A stretch of 64,000 nt of DNA, from positions 661,196 to 725,195 of the forward strand of contig JAJEKV010000160.1 of the NCBI GenBank assembly GCA_021234155.1, written 5' to 3'. The DNA comes from Isoetes taiwanensis. Taxonomy: Eukaryota > Streptophyta > Lycopodiopsida > Isoetales > Isoetaceae. Under the pieces are notes generated by a model. The model saw nothing but the letters and a program-made list of their open reading frames with translations, had not been told where the DNA came from and searched no databases. The translations under genes were made by a program, and so were the position numbers. Positions 24,355 to 33,954 of the stretch are shown here, piece by piece (within the stretch, counting starts at the first letter, position 1; each line of letters opens with the position of its first letter).

Positions 24355-24800
24355 AATTTTTTTAAAAACAGATGCTATACGCCTTAGTGCCTTTCTTTGT
24401 AATGGCCTTAGTGCCTTTCTTTGTAATGACCCTTCTGTGAAACAGGCCTTAGTGCTTTTGAAATGTAATGGTTGTGCCGACCCTACCGTAACGCAGGCCT
24501 TAGTGCCTATTGTAATATATGATGGCCTTGTGCCTTTCTGAAAATTTCTAGTTTTGTTTTCTGTTTTAATCAATTGGTTTTGTAATACCTTTTTATTATG
24601 CCTTCAGTTTAATCCAGGCCTTGTGCCTTTTGTTTAATCCAGGCCTTAGTGCCTTTAATTGTAATGGCCTTGTGCCGACTGTAATCCAGGCCTTGTGCCT
24701 TCTGTAATCCAGGCCTTAGTGCCTTCTTTAATGTGGATGATGGCCTTGTGCCTTTCTGTAAATTTGTGGCTTTGTTATACCTTATGCCTTGTGTAAATTT
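24355..24800. repeat. Minisatellite with AGGCCTTRGTGCCTT core
   Basis: About twelve copies of a GGCCTTAGTGCCTTT / AGGCCTTGTGCCTTTTGTAAT unit, 22-35 bp each, with variable spacers. It would lie in the 3' untranslated region of the small gene upstream of it and ends about 170 bp before the transposase stop codon on the opposite strand. No coding role is supported. Confidence 0.7.
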
Positions 24801-25999
24801 GTGCCTTGTGTCTTTTTCTAATTCTGTTTTACCTTGGAATTCATTCAACATTCGAGTACAAAATTCTGTAACTGAAGCATCAAAAATGAGAATGCAAAAT
24901 ACAGAAACTTCTTTATATTCATAAAAGTACCTATACAGTACCCTTTACACAATTGCTCTTTCCATTATTCCAACAACGTGGGAAGCCTCTCTAGAATATC
25001 TTGTTCTTCTTTGGCACTTAGAGTGTAAACCACTCCCCGCTTAACAATGTGCTTTGCTTGAACCAACCTGCCTTTGTTCTTTGCAACTTGAGTGGCATAT
25101 TTCCTCTACAAAACTTGTAGCTGGATTTACAATTCACCAACTTCTCATAGTATGTCCCTTCTATGACCTCATCCCCTTTCACAAACTTCTGCCCTTGCAT
25201 ATCTACAAAGTCTTCTAACACCAAGTACTTAGCTTTGGTACATAGGATAAGGTAGAATTTCACATTCTCGTGATTGTTATTTGGAGCCACCACTGCAAAA
25301 ACATCACCTATAGATTGCATGCTACATAAGTCAGGGTTGCCAATATATGCTTCTTCTCCTTCATCATGTACTTTTTCTTCAATAATAGCTTTGATGGGCT
25401 GTACCACAACTAGTTCAAACTTTTTAGTATATGATACATTGGGGCAAGATTCCCAATTCAAATCTAAACAATATGTGCAAAAGCAAGAGAGGTTTCTGAC
25501 TTGTAAATGTGTCATGTGATTTGAACACCCATGTAAACAATGAAGGTTTCTAGATCCTTCAATAGGACGTGCTTCCCACTGATTTTTTCTGTCCACTTGT
25601 CCTATTTCAGCCTCCCAAAAAGTTCTACTTACAGTTTGAATCTTCTTTTTATATGTTGTGGGTGCTGCTGTTGACATGTACTGCTTTAGCCATTCCTAGG
25701 ATGGGTCCTATGATAGGCATGAAGTGAAGTGGTGGTCTCATTGAGCTTTGTAAAACATTGAGTACAAATGGATCCCTCACTAGGGATAGATAAATTTGGA
25801 AATATGAACTTTAAATGCTCCGAAACTAGACAATCATCGAGAGCATGATGAAACTGAAGAATACAACATAAAAAATGGTTTAATCTGCCACTTGGTCGAT
25901 GCAAAGGTGAGAAGACCCGGTGACTGCTCATCATCGGGAAGAAGAACCATGCCTTCTTAGGTTTTTGAGGAAACCCAAGCAAATAGTTGAAGCACGACC

Positions 26000-26590
26000 C
26001 CACGCACTATGGCAACCACAAAGCCTTAAACAATCCTGCAGAATCAAGGCTGGAAGAAAAATAATCCGTCAATGAGTTAGATGCCATAGGCAAGAAGACT
26101 CGGAGGCTCCAGGGCCACGCCGAGAAAGAAACAACAGCCGACCAATCGGGAACCGTCCGCGGAATGACCATCGCGGGAAAAAAAACAACCGATTAGTGCT
26201 GCCTCGGAGGCTACAGCGCCACGCCGAGAAAAAACAATAAATATACGCCGAGAGAAAACATGAATAATAAATATTGACTCAGAGGATACAAAGCCACACC
26301 GAGAGAAAACATGCATGAATAAATAAAATACTAGTGCCATGCCGAGAAAGAGTAAACCAATAAGTATGCCTCAAAAGGCTACAAAGCCACGCTGAGGAAA
26401 TAAAGAATGCAAATTTGAAGGACATAGAAAAAGAAATAACGAGCACGATCAAAAGAAAAAACCATCAAGGGAGGGAGGGTGAGGGAAACTGATAGGATAG
26501 AGAAGAAGGAGAAATCTAGCTCAAGAGAACGCCGATGATAGAACAATGAAGAGAGGCTGAATAAATAGGAGGAGTGACAAAGGGACGTCC
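26000..26590. repeat. Minisatellite-bearing intron or insertion in the transposase
   Basis: Between the HGKG exon (ending near 26590) and the last exon lies sequence with five or six copies of GAGGCTACAGCGCCACGCCGAG-like units (26095-26400), each followed by an A-rich spacer such as AAAAAACAATAAATA. The GCCACGCCGAGA core is GC-rich, unlike the rest of the transposon. It could be an intron-borne minisatellite or a nested insertion. Confidence 0.6.
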
Positions 26591-27774
26591 ATCCAAGGAA
26601 TGTCAGTTCTATTGCTGTCGCAATAGAACCGTGGCATTCCACCACCTCGTATGCATTGGTCATCTTGCTGCCCTTCAACTGTGCTGCTCTCAAAGCCCTA
26701 TTTATTACTGCTCCTGCACCATCATGTTCTCCCTTCCCATGGCCAGAGCATCAAAAGTTCCACATCATGTCTAAAAACCTGTTAAAGATTTGAATCTAGC
26801 ATCAAAGTAAAATGATTTTTTACCTTTGAATTGTGAGGCTGCACCATCTGAAAAGACATAATGCTTCTTCAAAGTGATTTCCTTCTCTTGCATCCAATGA
26901 TTGTGTAAGAGAAAGCAATGCTGCACAAACAAAGAATCATGTTTTCTGTCATCAGATATATAAAAATGTTCTTCCTTGATCATTTCTTGTGTCTCAGGAT
27001 CCCTTCTATATGTGAGGTGCACAAGAATAGTGATCTGCTCATTATGCCAATGCTTGGACTGGACTTCATTCTGCTCCTTGAAAAAGTAATTCTCTGCAAA
27101 GTCAACCACTGATACAATAGTATCATCAGCAAACCTGTTCAGTAGTTGTCTAAACATGGCTTGCTGCTATTTATACCTAAAATTATGTGTCACAAACTCC
27201 TTTGCTTTAGATCTGAAGGTTTTCATCAAAACATTGGGTGAAGTCTGTAAATATTGATGCTCAATTCTTTTTTTAGGTTTGCCATTTTTATCTTTACCAA
27301 TTTCAATGTAATCTATGTTCTTCCAAGTGATTTTTGAGGTATTGTCCTTTGTTTCTTCTTTTGGATACCTTTCCATTTTGTCCACACCACATTTGCTGCA
27401 GGTTCCTGACAAGCATGCTTCATTGTGCCACTCCTCACCTTCAGGCTTTGGGCAAACCATGCTTCTCCACATGTCAATGTTAGACTGCCAAATATGTCTT
27501 GCTGCATTGCACCCTACTTGGCTTGCCGTGTGGTCACATATCTTGCACTCACAGGTGCAATCTGCACCGTGCACCATGGACTTTTTCCTCATGTTATTCA
27601 CCCCTTCCCTCAGCATTGACATCCTCTCATGATAGACGCAACAACAGGTATTGAATTCAGATAGCTTTACAACAAAGTAAGGCTTTAATTTCTCGAAGGC
27701 TCTCTGCTTAATTTGAACATCTGGATTGTCTTGCTTGAAACTAGTGAAGAATCCTGTCTGCAGAATAAGAATAG

Positions 27775-28310
27775 AAAACTACTTAGTAAATGCTAATGCT
27801 AATACCACTAGAAAAGACAACTGCTAATGAATAGCAACTTAGAACTAATTACTGATTCCATTAGCATTACAACATAATCCTTAGCAAACCAAACCACTAA
27901 CCAGTGCTAGAACATTGAGATGAAAGCATTGCTAATCTGTAGTGGTAGGTGGTGCTTCACTAACTACAGATTAAGTTTAGTGCTAACATTGACAAAATTA
28001 CTAACAGTGGAACAACATTAACGAAATTAGCAATATTAGCACTGTCATTTATAAAATTACTAACAGTGGCTCTAACATCAACACAATTACTAAACGTGGC
28101 ACCAACATTTTAAAGGTGAGAAACTTTAGCACTATATCAAAAAATGATCCATTATCAACCATCAATAGCACTAAGACTTGCTACCACGAGAAGAACGTGC
28201 AGATTAATTCCATTAGCAGATCATATTAGAATCAATACTTCAAAACTTATAAAAAAATGTTAGTATTAGTAAACGTGAAAAAGACTTAGTAAAAAACTGA
28301 TCTACAGATA
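27775..28310 (-). other. Transposase intron 1, rich in GCTAAT/TTAGCAA words
   Basis: The GT-AG intron runs 28316 to 27758 and separates the HTH/SQ block from the TGFFTSFKQDNPD exon. Inside it GCTAAT, TTAGCA, CTAACA and GTGCTAAC recur more than twenty times. Similar TTGCTAAG/AGTGCTAAG words are dense at 19640-20050 on the other side of the transposon. Confidence 0.55.
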
Positions 28311-29155
28311 GTATACCTGGCTCACATCAAGGTAATGTGTTGGATGCTTAGGATGTTTTCCTCTACCAGATCTGACGTCCTTGAAGTTAGGTGAAACTCT
28401 GGTGTAGTTTGTCCAATAATCCACAACTTTTTCAATCACTTCTTGGCTCAGGGAATCCTTTCTCTTCTTCCTCCCCCCAAGAGCCCACAATGCGTTTTTA
28501 TTACTAATTGCAACACGGTGCTTCTTAGCTCTGGAACAATTCCTTGGATGAATTCCTAAAGCCTTGGCAGCTAATCTTTTGCTGCCATGCCTGACCTTCC
28601 CAAGTGCCATGACTAATGCTGCTCTTTTTGCTGCTAATTTGTCATTGGACTCCACTCCTTTCACATGTTGTATGGTTTCTTGGATGTTACCGACAATTTC
28701 ACTATGAACAATCTTTTCCTTATCAGACACTGCAACCTGCATAACTTTGCTATTCTCCACTAGATGGCATACTTCTTTCTTCTAGTCTGTAGACATCGAA
28801 CCTGTCAAATCCAAAAACGTTTTCGTGATTATGGAGGCTGCATGTTGCAATTGCTTTTTTGAGTGCTCAATACTCCAACCTAAATTTTCATTTGACAATT
28901 GTTGTCTCATCTTGCTTGCTCTTTGCCGTTGCTTCTGCAAACGCCATTTCCGCCTCCTGTCTTCGTCATTAGTCATTGGATCACAAGAAGCCTGAATAAA
29001 AAATGGATGGAAAGAAAGAAACGAGATCTCTCTCCCTCGAGAAAGGGGGAATCAACCACCCCCCGATATTCTCGTTAATTTTGAATTTCCCTCTTCCCAT
29101 AATACTAAAAAATAGTGCTAATTTGGGTGGACAAAAGGACACTAAAAATGAGACA

Positions 29156-29178
29156 CCGTAACATGCGAGGACCCGGGC
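29156..29178 (-). repeat. Right terminal inverted repeat and target duplication
   Basis: On the plus strand the sequence is CCGTAACATGCGAGGACCC followed by GGGC. Its reverse complement differs from the left terminus at two of 19 positions, both C/T changes. Confidence 0.8.
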
Positions 29179-29199
29179 ACGTCATCAAAATTATCACAA

Positions 29200-29720
29200 T
29201 GAGAAGCAGGTTTCTGATGCCTAAATCCGCATTCAAAGAGGAAAATTTTCAGACATACCACATTTCCAATAAGTGCCGAAACTGAGATCTAGGACTGAGA
29301 TAAACAGATAGAAATACCGCTCCAAATGCTTCGCTTTCAGAGTACGTGCTTTGCATCAGACCAGGAACTCGGACACCAGCATTCGCCAGATAATCGCCCG
29401 CAGGAAAGACGGGCGAAGATGGCGCCATGCCTAGGAGCTTCGATCCTTCTATAACGTTGCCATGCTCGGGCTCACCATCGGGCCGTCAAATCTGCTTAAG
29501 GAATGAGGGATCTGTGGCCTTGGCAATTAAATCCGACCAGTGTTCAAGTGATTATGGCATCGGTTCCACTTGCTTGCCTTTCAAGCAACATGCGCTCAGG
29601 AATCCCTCGGTTGCTTCGAACAAAAGCTTCTCAACTGAAATCGAACACCTTGCAAAATCGACGGCCACGATAAGTGCCCCGGTGACACGAATATGCTGAA
29701 GAATCATTGTATAATATTTA
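29200..29720 (-). pseudogene. Possible gene fragment of unknown family
   Basis: Read on the minus strand, 29700-29330 gives a protein-like stretch with only two stops: IRVTGALIVAVDFARCSIS, VEKLLFEATEGFLSACCLKG, SLEHWSDLIAKATDPSFLK, SKLLGMAPSSPVFPAGDYLA and NAGVRVPGLMQS. The regular composition suggests real but broken coding sequence. I cannot name the family. It lies just outside the right end of the transposon. Confidence 0.3.
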
Positions 29721-30325
29721 TACATGTTTAGATACGTATAAGCTTCAACCTTAGTGTTTGTCTATGCACGGATAAACGAGCACAATTTAAATCCTTCTGA
29801 AGACCAAGGTTTTGAGGAAGAATAAGAAAAAAAGGCTTTTAAAGTTTATTTACCTACATATAATTAAATAAAGGGAAATTTACCAAAATAACCTTAATTG
29901 TTCACTTTGTATTTTATAAATTCCCAAAATGCCCTTAATTCTTAAGTATTTTTCTAAATAGCTCTTTGTATTATAAAAATCACTAAAAAATACAAAATAA
30001 ACATACAAAAAATAAACACAACTATGTTTAGAAATGATTTGGTTGGTTCAAATCTAAGTAGGTTCGGATTTGGCAGGTAGGAAAAAAGGGGTGGGTAGGA
30101 AAAATAGTGGTGGGTAGGTGCTTATGCCCGGCATAGGAATGCTATGAGCGCATAGCATCAACCTTTTTTTTTTTTTTCTATTGCAGCATTAGGGTTTTAA
30201 AAATCCGACGAATTGGCAGCTTTCCTTTCTGATTCACATCTTCTATTTCATCTTCACATAGAATCGACATTCTATTGACAAGAATCAAATATAGGTCTGC
30301 GAACTTTTGAATATAGGTCGTTCTA

Positions 30326-33235
30326 TTTCATCTCAACATTGAATCGACAGCTTTCCTGATTCTATTCCTGAATCGACAATCTTCCTGAATCGACAATCTT
30401 CTAGTTCATGTTCAGGTTAGCAAATCGACACCAAAGAGGTTCATCTTCTATTTCTCATATTCTTGATTTTGCAGGTTTATCTGATTTTGCACCAAAGAAC
30501 CAGATGGTTTGAATGAAGTAAATCGGCACCAAAGTTTTTTTCTGCAGGTCTAAGCCATGTTGGTCGAATATTTTTTGTCTGAGATTCAACCAAAGATGTG
30601 TTGGCTTCAGTTGTAGCCGTTGTAAACAATGCTACATTTTTCAACCCATTTTGGCAGTTCAAAGTGCATCTTCATGTGCCGATGACCCAGTTACATGGTA
30701 AGATTTTGGCAGATTATTGCAGATTTTGGCAAAATATTGCCCAAGACGTAGTTAATATATGTCAAATTAGTGAGTGAATTTGCCCAGTATATGGATCAAA
30801 ATTAGCTTTTGAGCACATGCATATATAAGGTCCAAGTCATTTTATCCTTGAATCATAGGTTAATCTGTTAACAGATGAGGTGGAGACTATTACATTTGAA
30901 GCATATTCATGAGAAATGGTCTAAGAAGTTTAGGAAAGTGGATACATCTCCAATAGAGCATGGACATGGAGTTATAATGGATATGCTCAAGTGGACATGC
31001 AACATAAAGCATAGTTTATATTGTGTAACCTGATCTAGTAATCTGTCTCAAGAACTGAACTGTACTTGTAACATGATATCTGGAACATGACACTTGCAGA
31101 TTATCGAATTATTGTCTAAGACTTAGTTAACTTATTGTCCAAATTTCGAATTATTGTCCAAGACTTAGTTAACTTATTGTCTAAATTTGGAAGAGCTCTG
31201 GGCTTCACTCCAAGTCACTGCTGCTTTACTCCAAGCACTTTGTCAAAAAATTGGTCCTTCCCTATGCATGTCATAGGCTTGGGTTTTTTCAATTTGTCTT
31301 TATATCTATGATATCATAGGCAAAACGCTTCTAAAAATTTCTTTGCTTATGCCCGTCATAGGCATGATCCCTTTTTTTAGTTCTTTTTTTTTATTCTTGT
31401 TTATCTGGAGAAAAAAATTAGCCTTTGCCTATGCGGTCATAGGAATAACACTCTCAAAATATAGTGTTTCTCATGCCATCGTAGGCATGTCTCTTTTCTA
31501 TCTTTTTTCCCCGAAAAAAAAAAGAACTTGTCTTTGCCTATGTTGGCATAGGCGTAGATATGTTATGTGTTCCCAAGAGCATCTAAACTTTGCCAAACAT
31601 GAGTTTATCGTATCTTTAGGTTGTGCCATTAACTTTTTTCTTTTTTATTGTGAAGCAAGTATAGAAGGCTTTAAACACAATGAAGAAGATTCATCTCCTC
31701 CTTCAAATGTTGCCTTGTTGGAGCTTGTAGATATAGTACACCGACTTCTCTAGTAGTTGCATCATGCATCAGAGTCACCACCACTATAATATGTTGACCA
31801 TACACTCCATCAAAAGTAATGACAAGAGCAGGAACATTTTTTAAATGTTCTGGTTGCTGGTTATGTACATCTCGCACAGTTTTGTAGTTTCAATATTTTT
31901 TGTCTAATCAAGGTGCTATGCGCGCATAGGCTCATGTTATTTTCATCTCAACATTGAATCGGCAGCTTTCTTGATTCTATTCTTGAATCGGCAGTCTTCC
32001 TGAATCGACAATCTTCTAGTTCATGTTCAGGTTAGCAAATCGACACCAAAGAGGTTCATCTTCTATTTCCCATATTCTTGATTTCGCAGGTTTGTCTGAT
32101 TTTGCACCAAGAAGAACCAGATGGTTGGAATGAAGTAAATCGGCACCAAAGTTTTTTTCTGCAGGTCTAAGCCATGTTGGTCGAATATTTTTTGTCAGAG
32201 ATTCAACCAAAGATGTGTTGGCTTCAGTTGTAGCCATTGTAAACAATGCTAGTTTTTTCAACCCATTTTTGCAGTTCAAAGTGCATCTTCATGTGCCGAA
32301 GACCCAGTTACATGGTAAGATTTTGGCAGATTATTGCAGATTTTGGCAAAATATTGCCCAAGACGCAGTTAATATATGTCAAATTAGTGAGTGAATTTGC
32401 CCAGTATATGGATCAAAATTAGCTTTTGAGCACATGCATATATAAGGTCCAAGTCATTTTATCCTTGAATCATAGGTTAATCTGTTACAGATGAGGTGGA
32501 GACTATTACATTTGAAGCACATTCATGAGAAATGGTCTAAGAAGTTTAGGAAAGTGGATACATCTCCAATAGAGCATGGACATGGAGTTATAATGGATAT
32601 GCTCAAGTAGACATGCAACATAAAGCATAGTTTATATTGTGTAACCTGATCTAGTAATCTGTCTCAAGAACTGAACTGTACTTGTAACATGATATCTGGA
32701 CCAAATTTCGAATTATTGTCCAAGACTTAGTTAACTTATTGTCTAAATTTGGAAGAGCTCTGGGCTTCACTCCAAGTCGCTGCTGCTTTACTCCAAGCAC
32801 TTTGTCAAAAAATTGGTCCTTCCCTATGCATGTCATAGGCTTGGGTTTTTTCAATTTGTCTTTATATCTATGATATAAAGACACTTCTTAAAAAACACTT
32901 CTTAAAAATGTCTTTGCTTACCCGTCATAGGCATGATCCCTTTTTTTAGTTCTTTTTTTATTCTTGTTTATCTGGAGAAAAAAATTAGCCTTTGCCTATG
33001 CGGTCATAGGAATAACACTCTCAAAATATAGTGTTTACTCATGCCATCGTAGGCATGTCTCTTTTCTATCTTTTTTTCCCGAAAAAAAAGAACTGGTCTT
33101 TGCCTATGTTGGCATAGGCGTAGATATGTTATGTGTTCCCAAGAGCATCTAAACTTTGCCAAACACGACTTTATCGTATCTTTAGGTTGTGCCATTAACT
33201 TTTTTCTTTTTTATTGTGAAGCAAGTATAGAAGGC
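30326..33235. repeat. 1.3-kb direct tandem duplication
   Basis: Copy 1 (30326-31669) and copy 2 (31940-33235) are nearly identical, beginning TTCATCTCAACATTGAATCG and ending GCAAGTATAGAAGGC. They are separated by 270 bp of unrelated sequence. Copy 2 lacks a short segment near 31085-31130 that is itself duplicated in copy 1. No coding frame is conserved. The ends do not show the TG...CA of LTRs, so a segmental tandem duplication is preferred over an LTR pair. Confidence 0.8.
31255..31560. repeat. Array of CCTATG...CATAGG inverted words (copy 1)
   Basis: GCCTATG and CATAGGC occur as closely spaced inverted pairs, for example CCTATGCATGTCATAGGC near 31264 and GCCTATGTTGGCATAGGC near 31537, with related pairs at about 31345 and 31426, roughly every 65-85 bases between T- and A-runs. 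The same array is in copy 2 (about 32820-33120), and single pairs occur near 30125 and 31915. Confidence 0.6.
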
Positions 33236-33439
33236 AGCAAATTCCACCAAAACCCTGAATAAGTGTGGCAGATGTGCTCAGTCATATAGCTCTGCTTTGT
33301 AGCTATTGTTCTGCATCGCATACAGTACCTTCCAACCCGATGTCACTCGTAGTCGGATGAAAGTGTCTCAGTATATGGTAGTGGAAAACTCTATAGACAT
33401 GCTCAGGCCGACTGCCACTGACAGGACAACCTATCAACG

Positions 33440-33560
33440 GTAGTATCGAAGTCCGCCAGAGATTGTTTGGCGGATTGGAGGTGTGGCTCAATGAACACGG
33501 GGGCGACGGAGCTCAGCTTGAACCGGACTATCAAGCAGCTCATATACGCTCCTTAAATCA
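33440..33560 (+). pseudogene. LINE reverse transcriptase scrap
   Basis: The plus strand reads LFGGLEVWLNEHGGDGAQL and, after a shift, TIKQLIYA. This matches the segment of the LINE at 45405-45512 (LFGLYIDQLEHWL, then GGGGTQL, then VIRQLIYA) just before the catalytic YxDD box, which is cut off here (YAP-stop). It sits immediately after the second copy of the tandem duplication. Confidence 0.55.
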
Positions 33561-33954
33561 GGATGCTTTCATGCACACATTATGAATTGGTAACTGATAA
33601 GCTGAATGCCTGCAGAAGCCAAGAAAGCACAGCCCATCAGGTGACATAAAGTTGATTGAAGTTCCCCCGTTAACAATATTACTACAAGAAAAAAAGAAAA
33701 AATTCATACTGTCATCTATGCATAGTATTCTTGTAAACACAATCTCGTCTCCATGGTACGTCTCTGATATGTCATAAAGCAGCTTGCAATATGCACCATG
33801 TTATAATATGTTCAGCTGTTGAAAGATTTTCTATTCAAATCAATGAAGGCCCTTCATTTAGAGATCAGTTTATATCATGGCAGAACGTACTGATACATCG
33901 TCCAATGGTCCTAGAAGCAATGTTGCGATAGAATAAATGTAATGTACGGCTACA

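Larger units (their letters stand above)
24965..28976 (-). pseudogene. Multi-exon DDE-type transposase (Sola-like?), inactivated
   Basis: Exon 1 (28976-28317) starts with a basic Arg/Gln-rich region (MTNDEDRRRKWRLQKQRQRA), has one TAG at 28782-28784, then an HTH-like GSKRLAAKALGIHP and a VSPNFKDV...HPTHYLDVSQ block, and ends at donor CAG|GTATAC. Exon 2 starts at 27757 after CTGCAG: a Cys/His-rich region (ADCTCECKICDHTA and CSKCGVD), a TAG at 27167-27169 (RYK-stop-QQAMF), then VVDFAENYFFKEQNEVQS, KHWHNEQITI, HFYISDDRKHDSLF and VFSDGAASQFK. After a frameshift near 26780 and a TGA at 26751 comes GHGKGEHDGAGAVINR. The last exon (about 25677-24965) holds EGSRNLHCLHGC, RNLSCFCTYC and, after a frameshift near 25110, a C-terminus ending ERLPTLLE-stop. 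Two Asp blocks plus the HGKG..DG block fit a DDE/D core. I recall this signature from uncharacterised transposase-like proteins of cnidarians and lower plants. Three stops and two frameshifts make it nonfunctional. Confidence 0.7.
18912..29174. mobile_element. 10.26-kb TIR DNA transposon with 4-bp target duplication
   Basis: The left end (18912-18930) and the reverse complement of the right end (29174-29156) match as GGGTCCTCGCAYGYTACGG, 19 bp with 2 differences. Both sides are flanked by the same four bases GGGC (18908-18911 and 29175-29178), a target-site duplication. Further subterminal similarity includes CATTTTTAG and TAGYGCTAATT-like words. Inside are a minus-strand DDE-type transposase gene (24965-28976) and a plus-strand RING-NIF companion gene (20146-22514), convergent, separated by a W-box-rich minisatellite and a small acidic/basic ORF. 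A 4-bp duplication and a multi-exon transposase of this type are consistent with the Sola superfamily, but that placement is inference. Both genes carry stops and frameshifts, so this copy is dead. Confidence 0.8.

Noticed and set aside
24355-24541. Short coding frame MKLEVPAAQEG... continuing through the GGCCTT repeats
   Set aside because: Beyond the first residues it is only a translation of the minisatellite; the spliced frame from the upstream exon stops within a few codons.
30326-33235. An LTR retrotransposon with the two 1.3-kb copies as LTRs
   Set aside because: Copy ends are not TG...CA, the 270-bp interior has no primer-binding site or polypurine tract, and no gag/pol is present.
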